The notes under the pieces: generated by a model
What the model was told of the DNA's origin: nothing
Database searches by the model: none
Seen by the model: only the letters and a program-made list of their open reading frames with translations
NCBI GenBank assembly: GCA_964499465.1
Contig: CAZCLJ010000003.1
Span: 1 to 49,748 of the forward strand
Length of the DNA: 49,748 nucleotides
DNA from: JAAYJM01 sp964499465
GTDB lineage: Bacteria > Bacteroidota > Ignavibacteria > Kapaibacteriales > UBA2268
Direction: 5' to 3'
Made by a program: the position numbers and the translations under genes
In this document: positions 1 through 7,843 of the stretch, in pieces
How positions within the stretch are numbered: the first letter of the stretch is position 1
How the letters are laid out: every line of letters starts with the position of its first letter

Positions 1-19
1 ATATTGAAAAAAAACAAAA

Positions 20-55
20 TTTGAAAGGAAAACTATTTAAATATAGTGAAATAAA
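20..55 (+). repeat. Direct repeat bracketing the DUF5618 gene, left copy
   Basis: Thirty-six bases starting TTTGAAAGGAAAA and ending AGTGAAATAAA recur at 599-635 with a single inserted G. The two copies sit on either side of the 130-540 gene. The one-base indel changes the reading frame between the copies, so the repeat is unlikely to be conserved as coding sequence. Confidence 0.8.
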
Positions 56-67
56 TAATAAAAATAT

Positions 68-98
68 TTTGAATTTAAATAAATTAATTTTATATTTG
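68..98 (+). promoter_or_regulatory. Bacteroidota-type promoter for the DUF5618 gene
   Basis: TTTG at 68-71 (-33 element) and TATATTTG at 91-98 (-7 element, consensus TAnnTTTG) are separated by exactly 19 bp, the standard spacing of Bacteroidota housekeeping promoters. The ATG at 130 follows after a leader of about 25-30 nt. Confidence 0.75.
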
Positions 99-129
99 TA
101 TAAGCTAAAAGTATTTTAAAGTAAATAAA

Positions 130-540
130 ATGAAGACAAAAAACGCATATAAAGAAGCAATGCGTTACATAGAGAACGCAAGAGAAACGTTGAAACTTGC
201 CGGGAAAGATGGCAAGTTCTATGCAGATGAAAAGTATGTTAAGACTGCATCAGGCACCGCATATTCTGGAACGCTTGTTGCTTTAGATTATTTGTTTGAT
301 GTAAAGAATGTTCCTAAAAGAAGAGGAAGAAAATCTATTGATTATTACCAAGATAATTTAGGTAAAATTGATAAAAAACTATTAAAACATTTAAACAATG
401 CTTATTTAATTCTTCATTTAAATGGGTATTATGAGGGATTAACTAATATAAAAGCTATTGATGGTGGGCTAGACGAAGCTATATCATTAATTGATTCTAT
501 TAAGCAATACTGCAAAAATGGAGATGGGGTAAGCGAATAA
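130..540 (+). CDS. DUF5618 family protein
   Basis: A 136-residue soluble, mostly helical protein with no signal peptide or membrane segment. The opening (AYKEAMRYIENARETL), the central YVKTASGTAYSGTLVALDYLF and the DYYQDNLGKIDKKLLKHLNNAY segment match my memory of DUF5618, a small family scattered among Bacteroidota and Chlorobiota. The helical layout is reminiscent of HEPN-like proteins, but I see no RxxxxH motif, so a toxin role is only a guess. It has its own promoter and stands alone between direct repeats at 20-55 and 599-635, which suggests a mobile single-gene module. Length fits the family, so it looks intact. Confidence 0.7.
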   Translation: MKTKNAYKEAMRYIENARETLKLAGKDGKFYADEKYVKTASGTAYSGTLVALDYLFDVKNVPKRRGRKSIDYYQDNLGKIDKKLLKHLNNAYLILHLNGYYEGLTNIKAIDGGLDEAISLIDSIKQYCKNGDGVSE

Positions 541-598
541 AAATAAATTTGATTTGCAATAAAAAATAATTAAATTAAAATATAAAAAAAATAAAATA

Positions 599-635
599 TT
601 TGAAAGGAAAAGCTATTTAAATATAGTGAAATAAA
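599..635 (+). repeat. Direct repeat bracketing the DUF5618 gene, right copy
   Basis: Partner of 20-55, 37 bases with one extra G. The rest of the 541-788 gap holds low-complexity AT sequence and a short tandem run of ACAATTA at about 704-724, with no gene visible. Confidence 0.8.
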
Positions 636-788
636 ATACATAAGTAAGCTTGGTCTTACTGTCTGAACCTTGATTTGCTTGATTTAAAGATTACTTGATT
701 ATTACAATTAACAATTAACAATTAATCCTATAATCCTTATAATCAAGATTCAAGACAAATTGATTTAAATAATAAAAAGAAAAAAATT

Positions 789-2486
789 ATGAAAAAAACA
801 TTTTTTTTTATTATTATAGCTATTATTCTATTCTTTTCAATCAATATTAAGGCACAAAATCCGCAATGCCAGTGGGCTGAAAAAATTTCAGGAGATTCTA
901 CTGATAATACTCATTCAATATGTACAGATGTGAGCGGCAATGTATATGTTGCTGGTCGTTTTTACTCTCCTACACTAACATTTAATAACAGCATAACACT
1001 TTCAAACAGTGGTAATTGGGATGGCTTTATAGCAAAATATAATGGCGATGGAGTATGTCAGTGGGCAGAAAAAATTGCTGGAGCAGATGATGATTATACA
1101 TATTCAATAAGCACAGATGTGAGCGGCAATGTGTATGTTGCTGGATATTTTGGTTCTGATACACTAACATTTAACAATGGAAAAATACTTTCAAACGGTG
1201 GTTGTGGAGATGGCTTTATAACAAAATATAATGGCGATGGAGTATGCCAGTGGGCTGTAAGAATTGCTGGAACTGGGTATGAAATATTATATTCAATAAG
1301 CACAGACGCTAATGGCAATGTGTATGTTGCTGGTGATTTTAATAATACTCTACTATTGAATTACGACAAAAAACTTACAAACACTGGTAGAATGGATGTC
1401 TTTATTGCAAAATACAATAGCGATGGAGAACTTGAGTGGGCAAAAAAAATTGCAGGAACAAAAGATGAATATGCAAATTCAATAAGCACCGATATTAATG
1501 GCAATGTGTATGTTGCTGGTTATTATGATTCTCCTACACTAACATTTAACAACGGAAAAACACTTTCAAACAGTGGTAATTGGGATGGCTTTATAGCAAA
1601 ATATAATAGCGATGGAGTATGCCAATGGGCAAAAAAAATTGCAGGAACAGATTATGATAATTCATTTTCAATAATCACCGATGCTAATGGCAACGTGTAT
1701 GTTGCTGGTGAGTTTTCCTCTGCTAAACTAACATTTAACAACAGCATAACACTTTCAAACAGTGGTAGTTTGGATAGCTATATAGCAAAATATAATAGCT
1801 ATGGATTATGCCGGTGGGCTGAAAAAATTGCAGGAACAGATGAAGATTATTCATTTTCAATAATCACCGATGCTAATGGCAATGTTTATGTTGCTGGTGA
1901 GTTTTCCTCTGCTACACTAACATTTAACAATGGAAGAATACTTTCAAACAGTGGTAGTGGAGATGGCTACATAACAAAATATAATGGCGATGGAGTTTGC
2001 CAGTGGGTAGAAAAAATTGGCGGGGCAGATAATGAATATGCACATTCAATAATCAAAGATGTGAGTGGCAATGTTTATGTAACTGGTTATTTTAGGTCTG
2101 CCCCACTTAGATTTAACAACGGAAAAACAGTTTCAAGCAATGGCAGCGGAGATGGCTTTATAGCAAAATATACTGAAAGTCCACAAGGTATCCCCTTTTT
2201 ATCTCTTTCTACTAACAATGTGATAAACCAGCAACTCTTCCTTTCGCCAAACCCAGTTAACGACAACTACTTAAACATTGCATTTAATTTAGCTACTCCA
2301 GAGCAAGTTACAATAGAAATAGCAAATATGTTAGGTGAAATTGTATCAGTTGTCAAAGCAAATGAGTTCTTTCCTCAGGGAGAACATTCAATCAAAACAG
2401 ATATTAGCAATTTTCTTGTTGGAACTTACTTCTGCATTTTACGATACAAAGACAAAGTTTACCAACAGAAGTTTATTAGATATTAG
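789..2486 (+). CDS. Secreted SBBP-type beta-propeller protein with T9SS type A sorting domain
   Basis: A 565-residue protein with a clear signal peptide (MKKTFFFIIIAIILFFSINIKAQ, cleavage after about residue 22). Seven repeats of about 58-60 residues follow, each carrying GNVYVAG (the last GNVYVTG) and FIAKYN- or FITKYN-type motifs, which is the SBBP/beta-propeller pattern and would suit a seven-bladed propeller. The last 80 or so residues (LSPNPVNDNYLNIAF to the end, with GTYFCILRYKDKVYQQKF) form a type A T9SS sorting domain, so the protein should be exported through the outer membrane and attached or released. Ligand or enzyme activity cannot be told. The DNA repeats are very similar to one another, suggesting recent internal duplication. 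Confidence 0.88.
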   Translation: MKKTFFFIIIAIILFFSINIKAQNPQCQWAEKISGDSTDNTHSICTDVSGNVYVAGRFYSPTLTFNNSITLSNSGNWDGFIAKYNGDGVCQWAEKIAGADDDYTYSISTDVSGNVYVAGYFGSDTLTFNNGKILSNGGCGDGFITKYNGDGVCQWAVRIAGTGYEILYSISTDANGNVYVAGDFNNTLLLNYDKKLTNTGRMDVFIAKYNSDGELEWAKKIAGTKDEYANSISTDINGNVYVAGYYDSPTLTFNNGKTLSNSGNWDGFIAKYNSDGVCQWAKKIAGTDYDNSFSIITDANGNVYVAGEFSSAKLTFNNSITLSNSGSLDSYIAKYNSYGLCRWAEKIAGTDEDYSFSIITDANGNVYVAGEFSSATLTFNNGRILSNSGSGDGYITKYNGDGVCQWVEKIGGADNEYAHSIIKDVSGNVYVTGYFRSAPLRFNNGKTVSSNGSGDGFIAKYTESPQGIPFLSLSTNNVINQQLFLSPNPVNDNYLNIAFNLATPEQVTIEIANMLGEIVSVVKANEFFPQGEHSIKTDISNFLVGTYFCILRYKDKVYQQKFIRY

Positions 2487-2551
2487 AGTATCAACATAAA
2501 ATACTTTACCAGAACAATTTAGGTTTAAATAGAATTGGAATAGTAATTCTG

Positions 2552-2637
2552 GCTACTGGATTTATATGAATGCACCAGCGGTTTTGACGTATCCGGGGAA
2601 TTAGCTGTTGGCTGTCAACTGAAAGCCATCGGCTTTA
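2552..2637 (+). repeat. Repeat A, copy 1 (direct repeat around the PIN remnant)
   Basis: About 86 bp beginning GCTACTGGATTTATATGA and ending in a CGGCTTT motif. It recurs at 3092-3176, and its 3' part recurs again near 4504-4532. It contains the near-palindromic segment TTAGCTG..CTGTCAA..GCC. It lies just downstream of the SBBP gene. Confidence 0.8.
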
Positions 2638-2643
2638 TATTTT

Positions 2644-2679
2644 TGTAGAGACACAGTATGCTGTGTCTCTACATTTTTT
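2644..2679 (+). terminator. Perfect hairpin followed by T-run
   Basis: TGTAGAGACACAG at 2644-2656 pairs perfectly with 2661-2673 across a TATG loop, and TTTTTT follows. It could terminate the SBBP gene transcript, though it is 158 bp downstream. The same right arm reappears alone near 3761-3773, and hairpins of the same layout with other arms lie at 4541-4570 and 7809-7836, so it may be a mobile palindrome that works as a terminator. Confidence 0.6.
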
Positions 2680-2795
2680 ATTTTCTTTCCAAAATTACCA
2701 TTTATTAAGTTTTTTGAAACAAATCAATTATTCTTTTATTTGGATAATTGTTCTATTTTTGTTAATTTAATAAAGATTGTAAAAAATGCAGTTAA

Positions 2796-2900
2796 ATGAA
2801 AAGAAAATTAAAAATATATTTGGATACTTCAGTAATCAACTTTCTATTTGCTGACGATGCTACTTATGAGGTTTTAGATTATGAAATATCAGAAGAATAA
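2796..2900 (+). pseudogene. Truncated PIN-domain toxin, N-terminus only
   Basis: The 34-codon frame begins MKRKLKIYLDTSVINFLFADD, the first strand and first catalytic Asp (LDTSVIN) of a VapC/PIN-domain RNase. It then runs out of family similarity and stops at 2898-2900. Full proteins are about 150-160 residues, so at least three quarters are missing. The antitoxin-like gene at 2881-3078 overlaps its end in another frame. The intact PIN protein at 23491-23961 starts similarly (LYIDTSVIGGYYD). Confidence 0.65.
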
Positions 2901-3078
2901 AATTAGCATAATACACTCGAAAATTTCTAAATCACAATTAGAGGTTTGGGAAATGAAAAATAAAATTTATGACAAAGTTAAAGATTTGGAATTAAAAAAT
3001 GCTTTACGTAAAATATTAGAAGAATCCAAATATACAACTGACAATTTGATTGAAAAAGGTAAGATTGCGTTAAATTAA
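2881..3078 (+). CDS. Small antitoxin-like protein beside the PIN remnant
   Basis: A 65-residue charged helical frame. The stretch LEVWEMKNKIYDKVKDLELKN resembles the short antitoxins (MKNEIYEKVKDM-type) that accompany PIN toxins in Bacteroidota and Chlorobiota. The first 20 or so residues probably derive from junction sequence, so the ancestral start may be lower down, for example the ATG at 2953. Together with 2796-2900 it looks like the relic of a PIN TA module bracketed by repeat A. Function is inferred from style and context. Confidence 0.45.
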   Translation: MKYQKNKISIIHSKISKSQLEVWEMKNKIYDKVKDLELKNALRKILEESKYTTDNLIEKGKIALN

Positions 3079-3091
3079 AAAATATAAAGAT

Positions 3092-3176
3092 GCTACTGGA
3101 TTTATATGACTGTCCCTGCGGTTTTGACGTATCCGGGAAATTAGCTTATAGCTGTCAGCTAACGGCTGTCGGCTTT
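3092..3176 (+). repeat. Repeat A, copy 2
   Basis: Second copy of the 2552-2637 repeat, same orientation, starting GCTACTGGATTTATATGA. It closes the bracket around the PIN remnant and opens the region with the RelBE-like and DUF433/DUF5615 modules, which ends in a partial third copy at 4504-4532. Confidence 0.8.
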
Positions 3177-3217
3177 TTCCCAAATTCAGCAGCTTGTGAA
3201 TGTTTTTTTTTAATTAA

Positions 3218-3405
3218 ATCTTTCTGCTTTGCTTTTATTGAAAAAATGTTTAATTTGTTTATTATATTTTGTGTTATAAATTATGTATTTTTATTAAATT
3301 AATAATAAAATGAATACAGCATATTTACAAATTCCACAATCTGCAGTAATTGATTTTTTGCATACTCTTCCCCGTGAACAAATATTGGATATTTTTGATA
3401 ATTTA
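3218..3405 (+). repeat. Duplicated upstream region and 5' end of RelB-like gene, copy 1
   Basis: About 188 bp covering the probable promoter region and the first 32 codons of the 3310 gene. It is repeated with small differences at 4619-4797. The copies bracket the toxin gene at 3498 and the DUF433/DUF5615 pair. Confidence 0.8.
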
Positions 3406-3516
3406 CTTGTCTATTCTGATGATTCAGCATTAACAAATGAAGAAAAAGATGCTCTAAACATTTCAATGAAAGAACTTGAGGAAGGTGAGTTAATAAATTG
3501 GGAAGATATAAGATAA
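3310..3516 (+). CDS. RelB-like antitoxin
   Basis: A 68-residue acidic protein with a helical N-terminal half (AVIDFLHTLPREQILDIFDNLLV) and an acidic C-terminal tail (EEKDALNISMKELEEGELINWEDI). The tail is typical of the toxin-wrapping part of antitoxins paired with RelE/ParE toxins. It overlaps the toxin frame at 3498 by 19 nt, so the two are co-transcribed and probably translationally coupled. Such complexes usually repress their own promoter. A 5'-truncated duplicate lies at 4702-4797. Confidence 0.75.
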   Translation: MNTAYLQIPQSAVIDFLHTLPREQILDIFDNLLVYSDDSALTNEEKDALNISMKELEEGELINWEDIR

Positions 3517-3746
3517 AATTTAGCAAATCTGCAACAAAACAATATCTGAATTTACCTTTAAATTATAAACAAATTGTTGACAATACTTTAAAGAAATTTC
3601 AAGATAGAATTCCTGTTGATATAAAACCAATTAAATCAACTGAAAATTGCTATAGAATTAGAATAGGTAGATATCGAATTCTACTTTTCATTGAAGAAGA
3701 CAACGTTATAATTTCTGAAATTGATACAAGAAGTAATGTTTATTAG
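3498..3746 (+). CDS. RelE/ParE-family toxin
   Basis: An 82-residue basic protein with the RelE fold signature: YKIKFSKSATKQYLNLP (strand 1 and helix 1), then ENCYRIRIGRYRILLFIEEDNVIISEIDTRSNVY, where RIRIGRYRIL is the core strand pair with conserved Arg residues. Members cleave ribosome-bound mRNA or inhibit gyrase, and I cannot tell which applies. It starts at a TTG overlapping the antitoxin, which may keep toxin synthesis low. It looks full-length. Confidence 0.8.
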   Translation: MGRYKIKFSKSATKQYLNLPLNYKQIVDNTLKKFQDRIPVDIKPIKSTENCYRIRIGRYRILLFIEEDNVIISEIDTRSNVY

Positions 3747-3793
3747 AGTAGGAGATAAAGTACGCTGTGTCTCTACGTTTTGTTATACGCTTT

Positions 3794-4132
3794 TTAAAAA
3801 TGAATGTTGTTGATTAGGTCGTCAAAAGAATATTTATCATAAAAAACTATGAGACGAAAATATAACTCATTGAGATTAATTTGTTTACTTACAATTATAC
3901 CAAAGTGTTTTTTTCCAGTTTCTATATATTTTGAATATAAATTAACAAAATCTGCAACATTGAAAGTTACAATGCATCGTTGTTCAGAAATTGCAAATTC
4001 TAACTGCTCATCGTCAGTGAGACCTTTACGGTTTGCTTCGTCAATATGAATAGCATCAATATCACGTTTTCTCAAAGCAGCAGCACATTTTAAAGGAGTA
4101 TCTTCATCAAGCAAAAACTTCAACTTTTTCAT
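3794..4132 (-). CDS. DUF5615 PIN-like toxin
   Basis: A 112-residue protein opening KLKFLLDEDTPLKCAAALRKRDIDAIHI. The LLDEDTP motif with paired acidic residues and the later CIVTFNVADFVNL (TxDxDF-like) motif identify the DUF5615/Mut7-C-like PIN family, presumed RNases. It is downstream of, and overlaps by 26 nt, the DUF433 gene at 4107-4433, the usual partner. Length is normal, and the Asp/Glu cluster at residues 9-11 is intact. Confidence 0.82.
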   Translation of the reverse strand: MKKLKFLLDEDTPLKCAAALRKRDIDAIHIDEANRKGLTDDEQLEFAISEQRCIVTFNVADFVNLYSKYIETGKKHFGIIVSKQINLNELYFRLIVFYDKYSFDDLINNIHF

Positions 4133-4433
4133 CGCTTAACTCCGATATGGCTTTCATTTCTGCAACTTTTTTTTCCCAATATTCAATATCATTATTATAA
4201 TCATTTTCCTTATCAATTTCTTCCTGATTGTCGAAATAGTATGCAAGTGCAGAAAATACCTGAGCAGGTTCAAGTGATGGATAATTGAGTAATATTTCAT
4301 CAATACTTTGCCCCATTTGATAAAATGCAGCAATAGTTCTTACTGGTATTCTGGTTCCCTCAATTATTACAGTGCCATCTAATATCTTGGAATTTTTAGC
4401 TAAATATGGGTATATTTCCATTACTAAATTCAT
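4107..4433 (-). CDS. DUF433 antitoxin
   Basis: A 108-residue protein with the DUF433 winged-helix core: ILDGTVIIEGTRIPVRTIAAFYQMGQSIDEILLNYPSLEPAQVFSALAYYFDNQEEI. DUF433 proteins are the antitoxin or DNA-binding partners of DUF5615 PIN-like proteins. The C-terminal 35 residues are charged and probably contact the toxin. The start could be the upstream ATG used here or the internal Met at residue 5, nearer the usual family start. Antitoxin comes first and the genes overlap, as expected for a TA operon. Confidence 0.85.
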   Translation of the reverse strand: MNLVMEIYPYLAKNSKILDGTVIIEGTRIPVRTIAAFYQMGQSIDEILLNYPSLEPAQVFSALAYYFDNQEEIDKENDYNNDIEYWEKKVAEMKAISELSDEKVEVFA

Positions 4434-4503
4434 AAAATTTAAATATATAACAATAAATAAACGAATTATTAATATTATTATTTCAAAATATATATCAGCT
4501 ATT

Positions 4504-4590
4504 AGCTGTCAGCTAACGGCTGTTGGCTTTTTTAATTTTTGTAGGGAACAGGCATTCCTGTTCTTTACGTTTTTATCTTCTTTCCAAATT
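4504..4590 (+). repeat. Partial repeat A with divergent hairpin
   Basis: 4504-4532 matches the 3' half of repeat A (TAGCTGTCAGCTAACGGCTG). Then comes a hairpin, GAACAGG CATT CCTGTTC at 4547-4564, in the same position as the 2644-2673 hairpin after repeat A copy 1. TTCTTTCCAAA follows in both. Flanks and layout are conserved while the stem sequence differs completely. Confidence 0.65.
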
Positions 4591-4618
4591 CAACTTGGAA
4601 ATGATTTTCTAAAATATT

Positions 4619-4797
4619 ATCTTTCTGCTTTGCTTTTATTTTAAAAATGTTTGATTTGTTTATTATATTTTATAATTTAAATCAATTAAATTATTAATAA
4701 AATGAATATAGCATACTTACAAATTCCACAATCTGCAGTAATTGATTTTGTGCATACTCTTCCCCGTGTATAAATATTGGATATTTTTGATAATTTA
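4619..4797 (+). repeat. Duplicated upstream region and 5' end of RelB-like gene, copy 2
   Basis: Second copy of 3218-3405, ending at the same point in the gene (about codon 32). It gives the right boundary of the bracket around relE and the DUF433/DUF5615 pair. Confidence 0.8.
4702..4797 (+). pseudogene. Truncated duplicate of RelB-like antitoxin
   Basis: The frame MNIAYLQIPQSAVIDFVHTL copies the antitoxin at 3310, then a nonsense change stops it after PRV at 4771-4773. Nucleotide similarity continues to about 4797 and then ends. It carries a copy of the upstream region, so a short peptide could still be made, but no functional antitoxin is expected. Confidence 0.8.
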
Positions 4798-4832
4798 TAA
4801 CAAACCGCTAACTAATAGTGCAAAATCTTAAT

Positions 4833-4913
4833 GTCATTTCGTAACGAAATGAGAAATCTCACAACTCCTTGCTAACAAAGACATTGAGATTCATCACTTC
4901 GTTTCGGAATGAC
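4833..4913. repeat. GTCATTYCG palindromic repeat (family R1)
   Basis: An imperfect 80-bp palindrome starting GTCATTTCGTAACGAAATGA and ending CACTTCGTTTCGGAATGAC. Related copies are at 7676-7756, 8788-8867, 13712-13790 and, truncated, at 21293-21347. Similar GTCATTCCGAACGAAGTGAGG repeats are widespread in bacterial genomes as intergenic palindromes. The rest of 4798-5150 contains a related degenerate copy (4984-5066, with GTCAGAATGAC arms) and no gene. Confidence 0.8.
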
Positions 4914-5150
4914 AGACAATCATATTTTATCTTTAAAAGCAACTTGGTATAATGACTAATAACCTATAAACTTTTTTTTCCGTCAGAATGACACGGAAAA
5001 TTATGTCATCTCCTTTTAAATAAAGCACTAGCTTAATCAGGGAGGTCAGAATGACAAGAACCTTTTATAAGTTGTTCAATGAATCATCACACAAGAAAAG
5101 ATTAATTAGTCTTATATCCTCCTTCCCAAGCCCAACTTGAGAAGGATGGT

Positions 5151-5275
5151 ATCATTAATCATTAATCATTAATCATTAATCATTAATCATTAATCACTAA
5201 TCACTAATCACTAATCACTAATCACTAATCACTAATCACTAATCATTAATCATTAATCATTAATCATTAATCACT
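5151..5275. repeat. 7-bp tandem repeat, about 18 units
   Basis: A run of ATCATTA and ATCACTA heptamers ending 4 bp before the pgk stop codon. The T and C variants occur in blocks (T block, C block, T block). A second array of the same heptamer (31796-31855) touches the stop codon of the YggS gene. On the minus strand the unit contains TGA and TAG, and with period 7 these fall in all three frames. Confidence 0.95.
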
Positions 5276-5279
5276 ATTT

Positions 5280-6470
5280 TCACTGTTGTAAAGCAGCTAT
5301 ACCGGGAAGTTCTTTGCCTTCAAGAAATTCAAGTGAAGCGCCTCCACCAGTTGAAATATGAGTAATTTTTTCTTTTAAATGCATTTGAATCACGGCTGCA
5401 GCTGAATCTCCACCACCGACAATGCTTATAGCGCCCTTATGAGTTGCATTGGCAAGAGAATTTGCAATTGAACGGGTGCCTTTGGAAAATTTATTCATTT
5501 CGAACACTCCCATAGGACCATTCCAGAAAATTGTTTTGGATTTTGTAATTTCATCAATGAAGATTTTTTGAGTTTCTTCTCCGATGTCCATACCCATCCA
5601 ATCTTTCGGCATTTCATTAAATTTAACGGTCTTTGCGTTGGCAGTATCTGAAAAAGCATCAGAAACAACCACATCAACAGGCAGTAATAGTTTTACATTA
5701 TTACTTTTTGCTTCCTGAATGAGTTCTTTAGCAAGTTCGATTTTGTCTTCTTCGACAATAGATTTTCCAATTTCATAACCCATTGCTTTAAAGAAGGTGT
5801 ACATCATTCCACCACCTAAAATAATTGTGTCGCATTTAGTCATCAGATTACGGATAACATCAATTTTTCCTGAGATTTTAGCGCCACCAATTACGGCGGT
5901 AAACGGATGAACAGGATTAATAATGGCTTTGCCGAGATATTCAATTTCATCAAGAAGTAATTTACCTGCATATTTTTCATTGAAAAATTTAGCTACTTCA
6001 AAAGTACTTGAGTGAGCGCGGTGAGCAGAACCGAATGCATCGTTAACATAAACATCAGCAAGTGATGCAAGCTGTTTTGCAAATTCATTGTCATTCATTT
6101 CTTCTTCTTTATGGAAACGCAGATTCTCAAGCAATACGATACTGCCGGCATCAGCTATTCGAATTGCATCAAGAGCTGGTTTCCCTATACAATCCTTAGC
6201 AAAATGAACTTTAAAACCGTATCTTTTTTTCAATACTTCTGCAACAGGACGAAGCGAGAATTTTGGATTCGATTCTCCTTTGGGTCTCCCTAAATGAGAC
6301 ATAACTATTGGCAAGCCACCATCGTCAATAATTTTATCTATCGTTGGGAGCGACTCGCGTATGCGGTTGTCATCGGTTACTTCTAAATCTTGATTCAGAG
6401 GAACGTTAAAATCTACTCTAAGCAGGACTTTTTTACCCTCAAACACTGTATCGTATATTGATTTTATCAT
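5280..6470 (-). CDS. pgk: Phosphoglycerate kinase
   Basis: A 396-residue cytosolic glycolytic enzyme that transfers phosphate between 1,3-bisphosphoglycerate and ADP. Visible motifs in order: LLRVDFNVPLN near the N-terminus, SHLGRPKG, VNDAFGSAHRAHSST, GGAKISGKIDVI, FWNGPMGVFE and the C-terminal GGGDSAAAV and STGGGASLEFLEGKELPGI nucleotide-binding loops. Length fits bacterial PGK. I place the start at the internal ATG (6470, MIKSIYDTVFEGK) because family members begin about there; an in-frame ATG at 6485 would add five residues. It stands alone, with no gap/tpi neighbour. A heptamer repeat abuts its 3' end. Confidence 0.97.
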   Translation of the reverse strand: MIKSIYDTVFEGKKVLLRVDFNVPLNQDLEVTDDNRIRESLPTIDKIIDDGGLPIVMSHLGRPKGESNPKFSLRPVAEVLKKRYGFKVHFAKDCIGKPALDAIRIADAGSIVLLENLRFHKEEEMNDNEFAKQLASLADVYVNDAFGSAHRAHSSTFEVAKFFNEKYAGKLLLDEIEYLGKAIINPVHPFTAVIGGAKISGKIDVIRNLMTKCDTIILGGGMMYTFFKAMGYEIGKSIVEEDKIELAKELIQEAKSNNVKLLLPVDVVVSDAFSDTANAKTVKFNEMPKDWMGMDIGEETQKIFIDEITKSKTIFWNGPMGVFEMNKFSKGTRSIANSLANATHKGAISIVGGGDSAAAVIQMHLKEKITHISTGGGASLEFLEGKELPGIAALQQ

Positions 6471-6642
6471 ATATTTGAATAGCATTATTAAACATACTAT
6501 TACTAATATATAAAATTTTTTTCAATTTAAAAGAACAAAAGTTATTTTTTTGAAAATAATTATAATTTAAAAATCAAATTAATGGCATATATTTTGATAA
6601 TTTTGTAATTGAAATAATGAATTGATTATAAATGGAAAATTT

Positions 6643-7593
6643 ATGACAATAAATGAAGATTATACCATTATCGGGATTGATGGTGGCGGTACAAAGACAA
6701 GAGGAGTTCTTTATAGAAGTAATGAAATTATTGCAAAATCCAATTCCGGAACTACTCGTATAGGAGCGGTTGGGGTTGGCGAATCTTGCGAAAGATTGCT
6801 TAATGTAATTGCTGATTTATGTATTAGAGCAAATATTGATAGTTCCGAAATAGATGCAGTTGTAGTTGGTTTAGCAGGGGTCTGGTTAGATGAAGAAAAG
6901 AAGCGTTCAACTCAACTCATAAAAACTTTAGCACGAACCCAAAAAATGTATCTTAATGACCTTATTGTAACAAGCGATGCCGAATTAGCACTTGAAGGAG
7001 CTTTTGAAGGCGACCAGGGAATTGTAATGATTGTTGGTACTGGTTCGATTGCGATTGGCAAAGTTGGCAAAAACCAATTGATTAGATGCGGTGGATGGGG
7101 TATCGAACTTGATGATGAAGGTAGTGGGGCTTGGATTGGGCGCGAAGGGCTTACTGCAATTGTCAGGGCTCTTGATGGCAGAGGAAATAATACAACTTTA
7201 ACTAAAGTATTCACTGAGCTTTATCCTTCCAGTATTGATATTAAAGAACCCAGAACTATTGTTAAAGCATATTCAGACAGAGTTTTTGAATATTATATGC
7301 TTTCTCCTTTAGTGATGAAATGTGCAGAAGAAGGGGACCCGGTTTGCCTCGAAATAATTCAAAAAGCTGCTTTTCATCTGATGGAACTTCTTGAAACTTT
7401 GCAAAAGAAATATAAAACTCAGCAAGTTAAAGTAGCATTACTTGGGGGTATTATTGAAGCAGATACTATTCTTGCAAAAATGCTTGAAGATAATATAGCT
7501 ATTAATCCGAAATTTAAACGAATTGACGCTAAAAGAAGTGCATTAGATGGTGCTATTGCTATAGGGAAGCGGCTTATTTCTGAAATGGAATAG
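6643..7593 (+). CDS. BadF/BadG/BcrA/BcrD-family ATPase (N-acetylglucosamine kinase-like)
   Basis: About 316 residues of the ASKHA sugar-kinase fold: phosphate-1 loop IIGIDGGGTKTRGVLY at the N-terminus, VGLAGVW, phosphate-2 loop MIVGTGSIAIG, GGWGIELDDEGSGAWIGREGL and the adenosine region VALLGGIIEADTILA. The GGWG..DEGSG segment is typical of N-acetylglucosamine kinases in the BadF family, so phosphorylation of an amino sugar is likely, with exact substrate uncertain. I chose ATG 6643 because an upstream start at 6622 would be TTG and adds seven residues outside the family. It is divergent from pgk. Confidence 0.85.
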   Translation: MTINEDYTIIGIDGGGTKTRGVLYRSNEIIAKSNSGTTRIGAVGVGESCERLLNVIADLCIRANIDSSEIDAVVVGLAGVWLDEEKKRSTQLIKTLARTQKMYLNDLIVTSDAELALEGAFEGDQGIVMIVGTGSIAIGKVGKNQLIRCGGWGIELDDEGSGAWIGREGLTAIVRALDGRGNNTTLTKVFTELYPSSIDIKEPRTIVKAYSDRVFEYYMLSPLVMKCAEEGDPVCLEIIQKAAFHLMELLETLQKKYKTQQVKVALLGGIIEADTILAKMLEDNIAINPKFKRIDAKRSALDGAIAIGKRLISEME

Positions 7594-7675
7594 CGCTTAT
7601 CAGCAAAGATTTTAAATAATAAAAATATTTTATACTATCTAGTGTTGTAATTCGTTAAAAGACTTATTATATTGT

Positions 7676-7756
7676 GTCATTTCGAAACGAAGTGAGAAAT
7701 CTCACAAGTCACTGCTACTACAGAACTTGAGATTCCTCACTTCGTTTCGGAATGAC
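7676..7756. repeat. GTCATTYCG palindromic repeat (family R1)
   Basis: An 81-bp copy with arms GTCATTTCGAAACGAAGTGAG and CTCACTTCGTTTCGGAATGAC. A leader (TTCGTTAAAAGACTTATTAT) just upstream is shared with 13461-13490 and, diverged, with 21270-21290, so the mobile unit is larger than the palindrome. Confidence 0.85.
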
Positions 7757-7808
7757 AAGAAATGTTTATTAGGTTTTCAATAAATTATTACACTAGCTTT
7801 TAACAAGA

Positions 7809-7840
7809 TGAAGGGAACAGACATATCTGTTCCCTTCGTT
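7809..7840. terminator. Hairpin AAGGGAACAGA / TCTGTTCCCTT
   Basis: AAGGGAACAGA pairs with TCTGTTCCCTT across a short CATA loop, followed by CGTTTG. Same design as the hairpins at 2644-2673 and 4547-4564, but no strong T-run, so terminator function is uncertain. Confidence 0.45.
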
Positions 7841-7843
7841 TGA

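Noticed and set aside
1094..1318. Minus-strand frame inside the SBBP gene
   Set aside because: Shadow of the repeated coding sequence on the other strand.
3090..3302. 70-residue plus-strand frame
   Set aside because: It starts in repeat A copy 2 and runs through low-complexity intergenic DNA; no family likeness and no ribosome-binding site.
5151..5275. Possible CRISPR array
   Set aside because: Units are 7 bp and contiguous with no spacers; it is a simple tandem repeat, and no cas gene is present.
6540..6642. Bacteroidota promoter upstream of the BadF-type kinase
   Set aside because: A TAATTTTG -7-like box exists at 6598-6605 but no TTTG lies at the right distance upstream.
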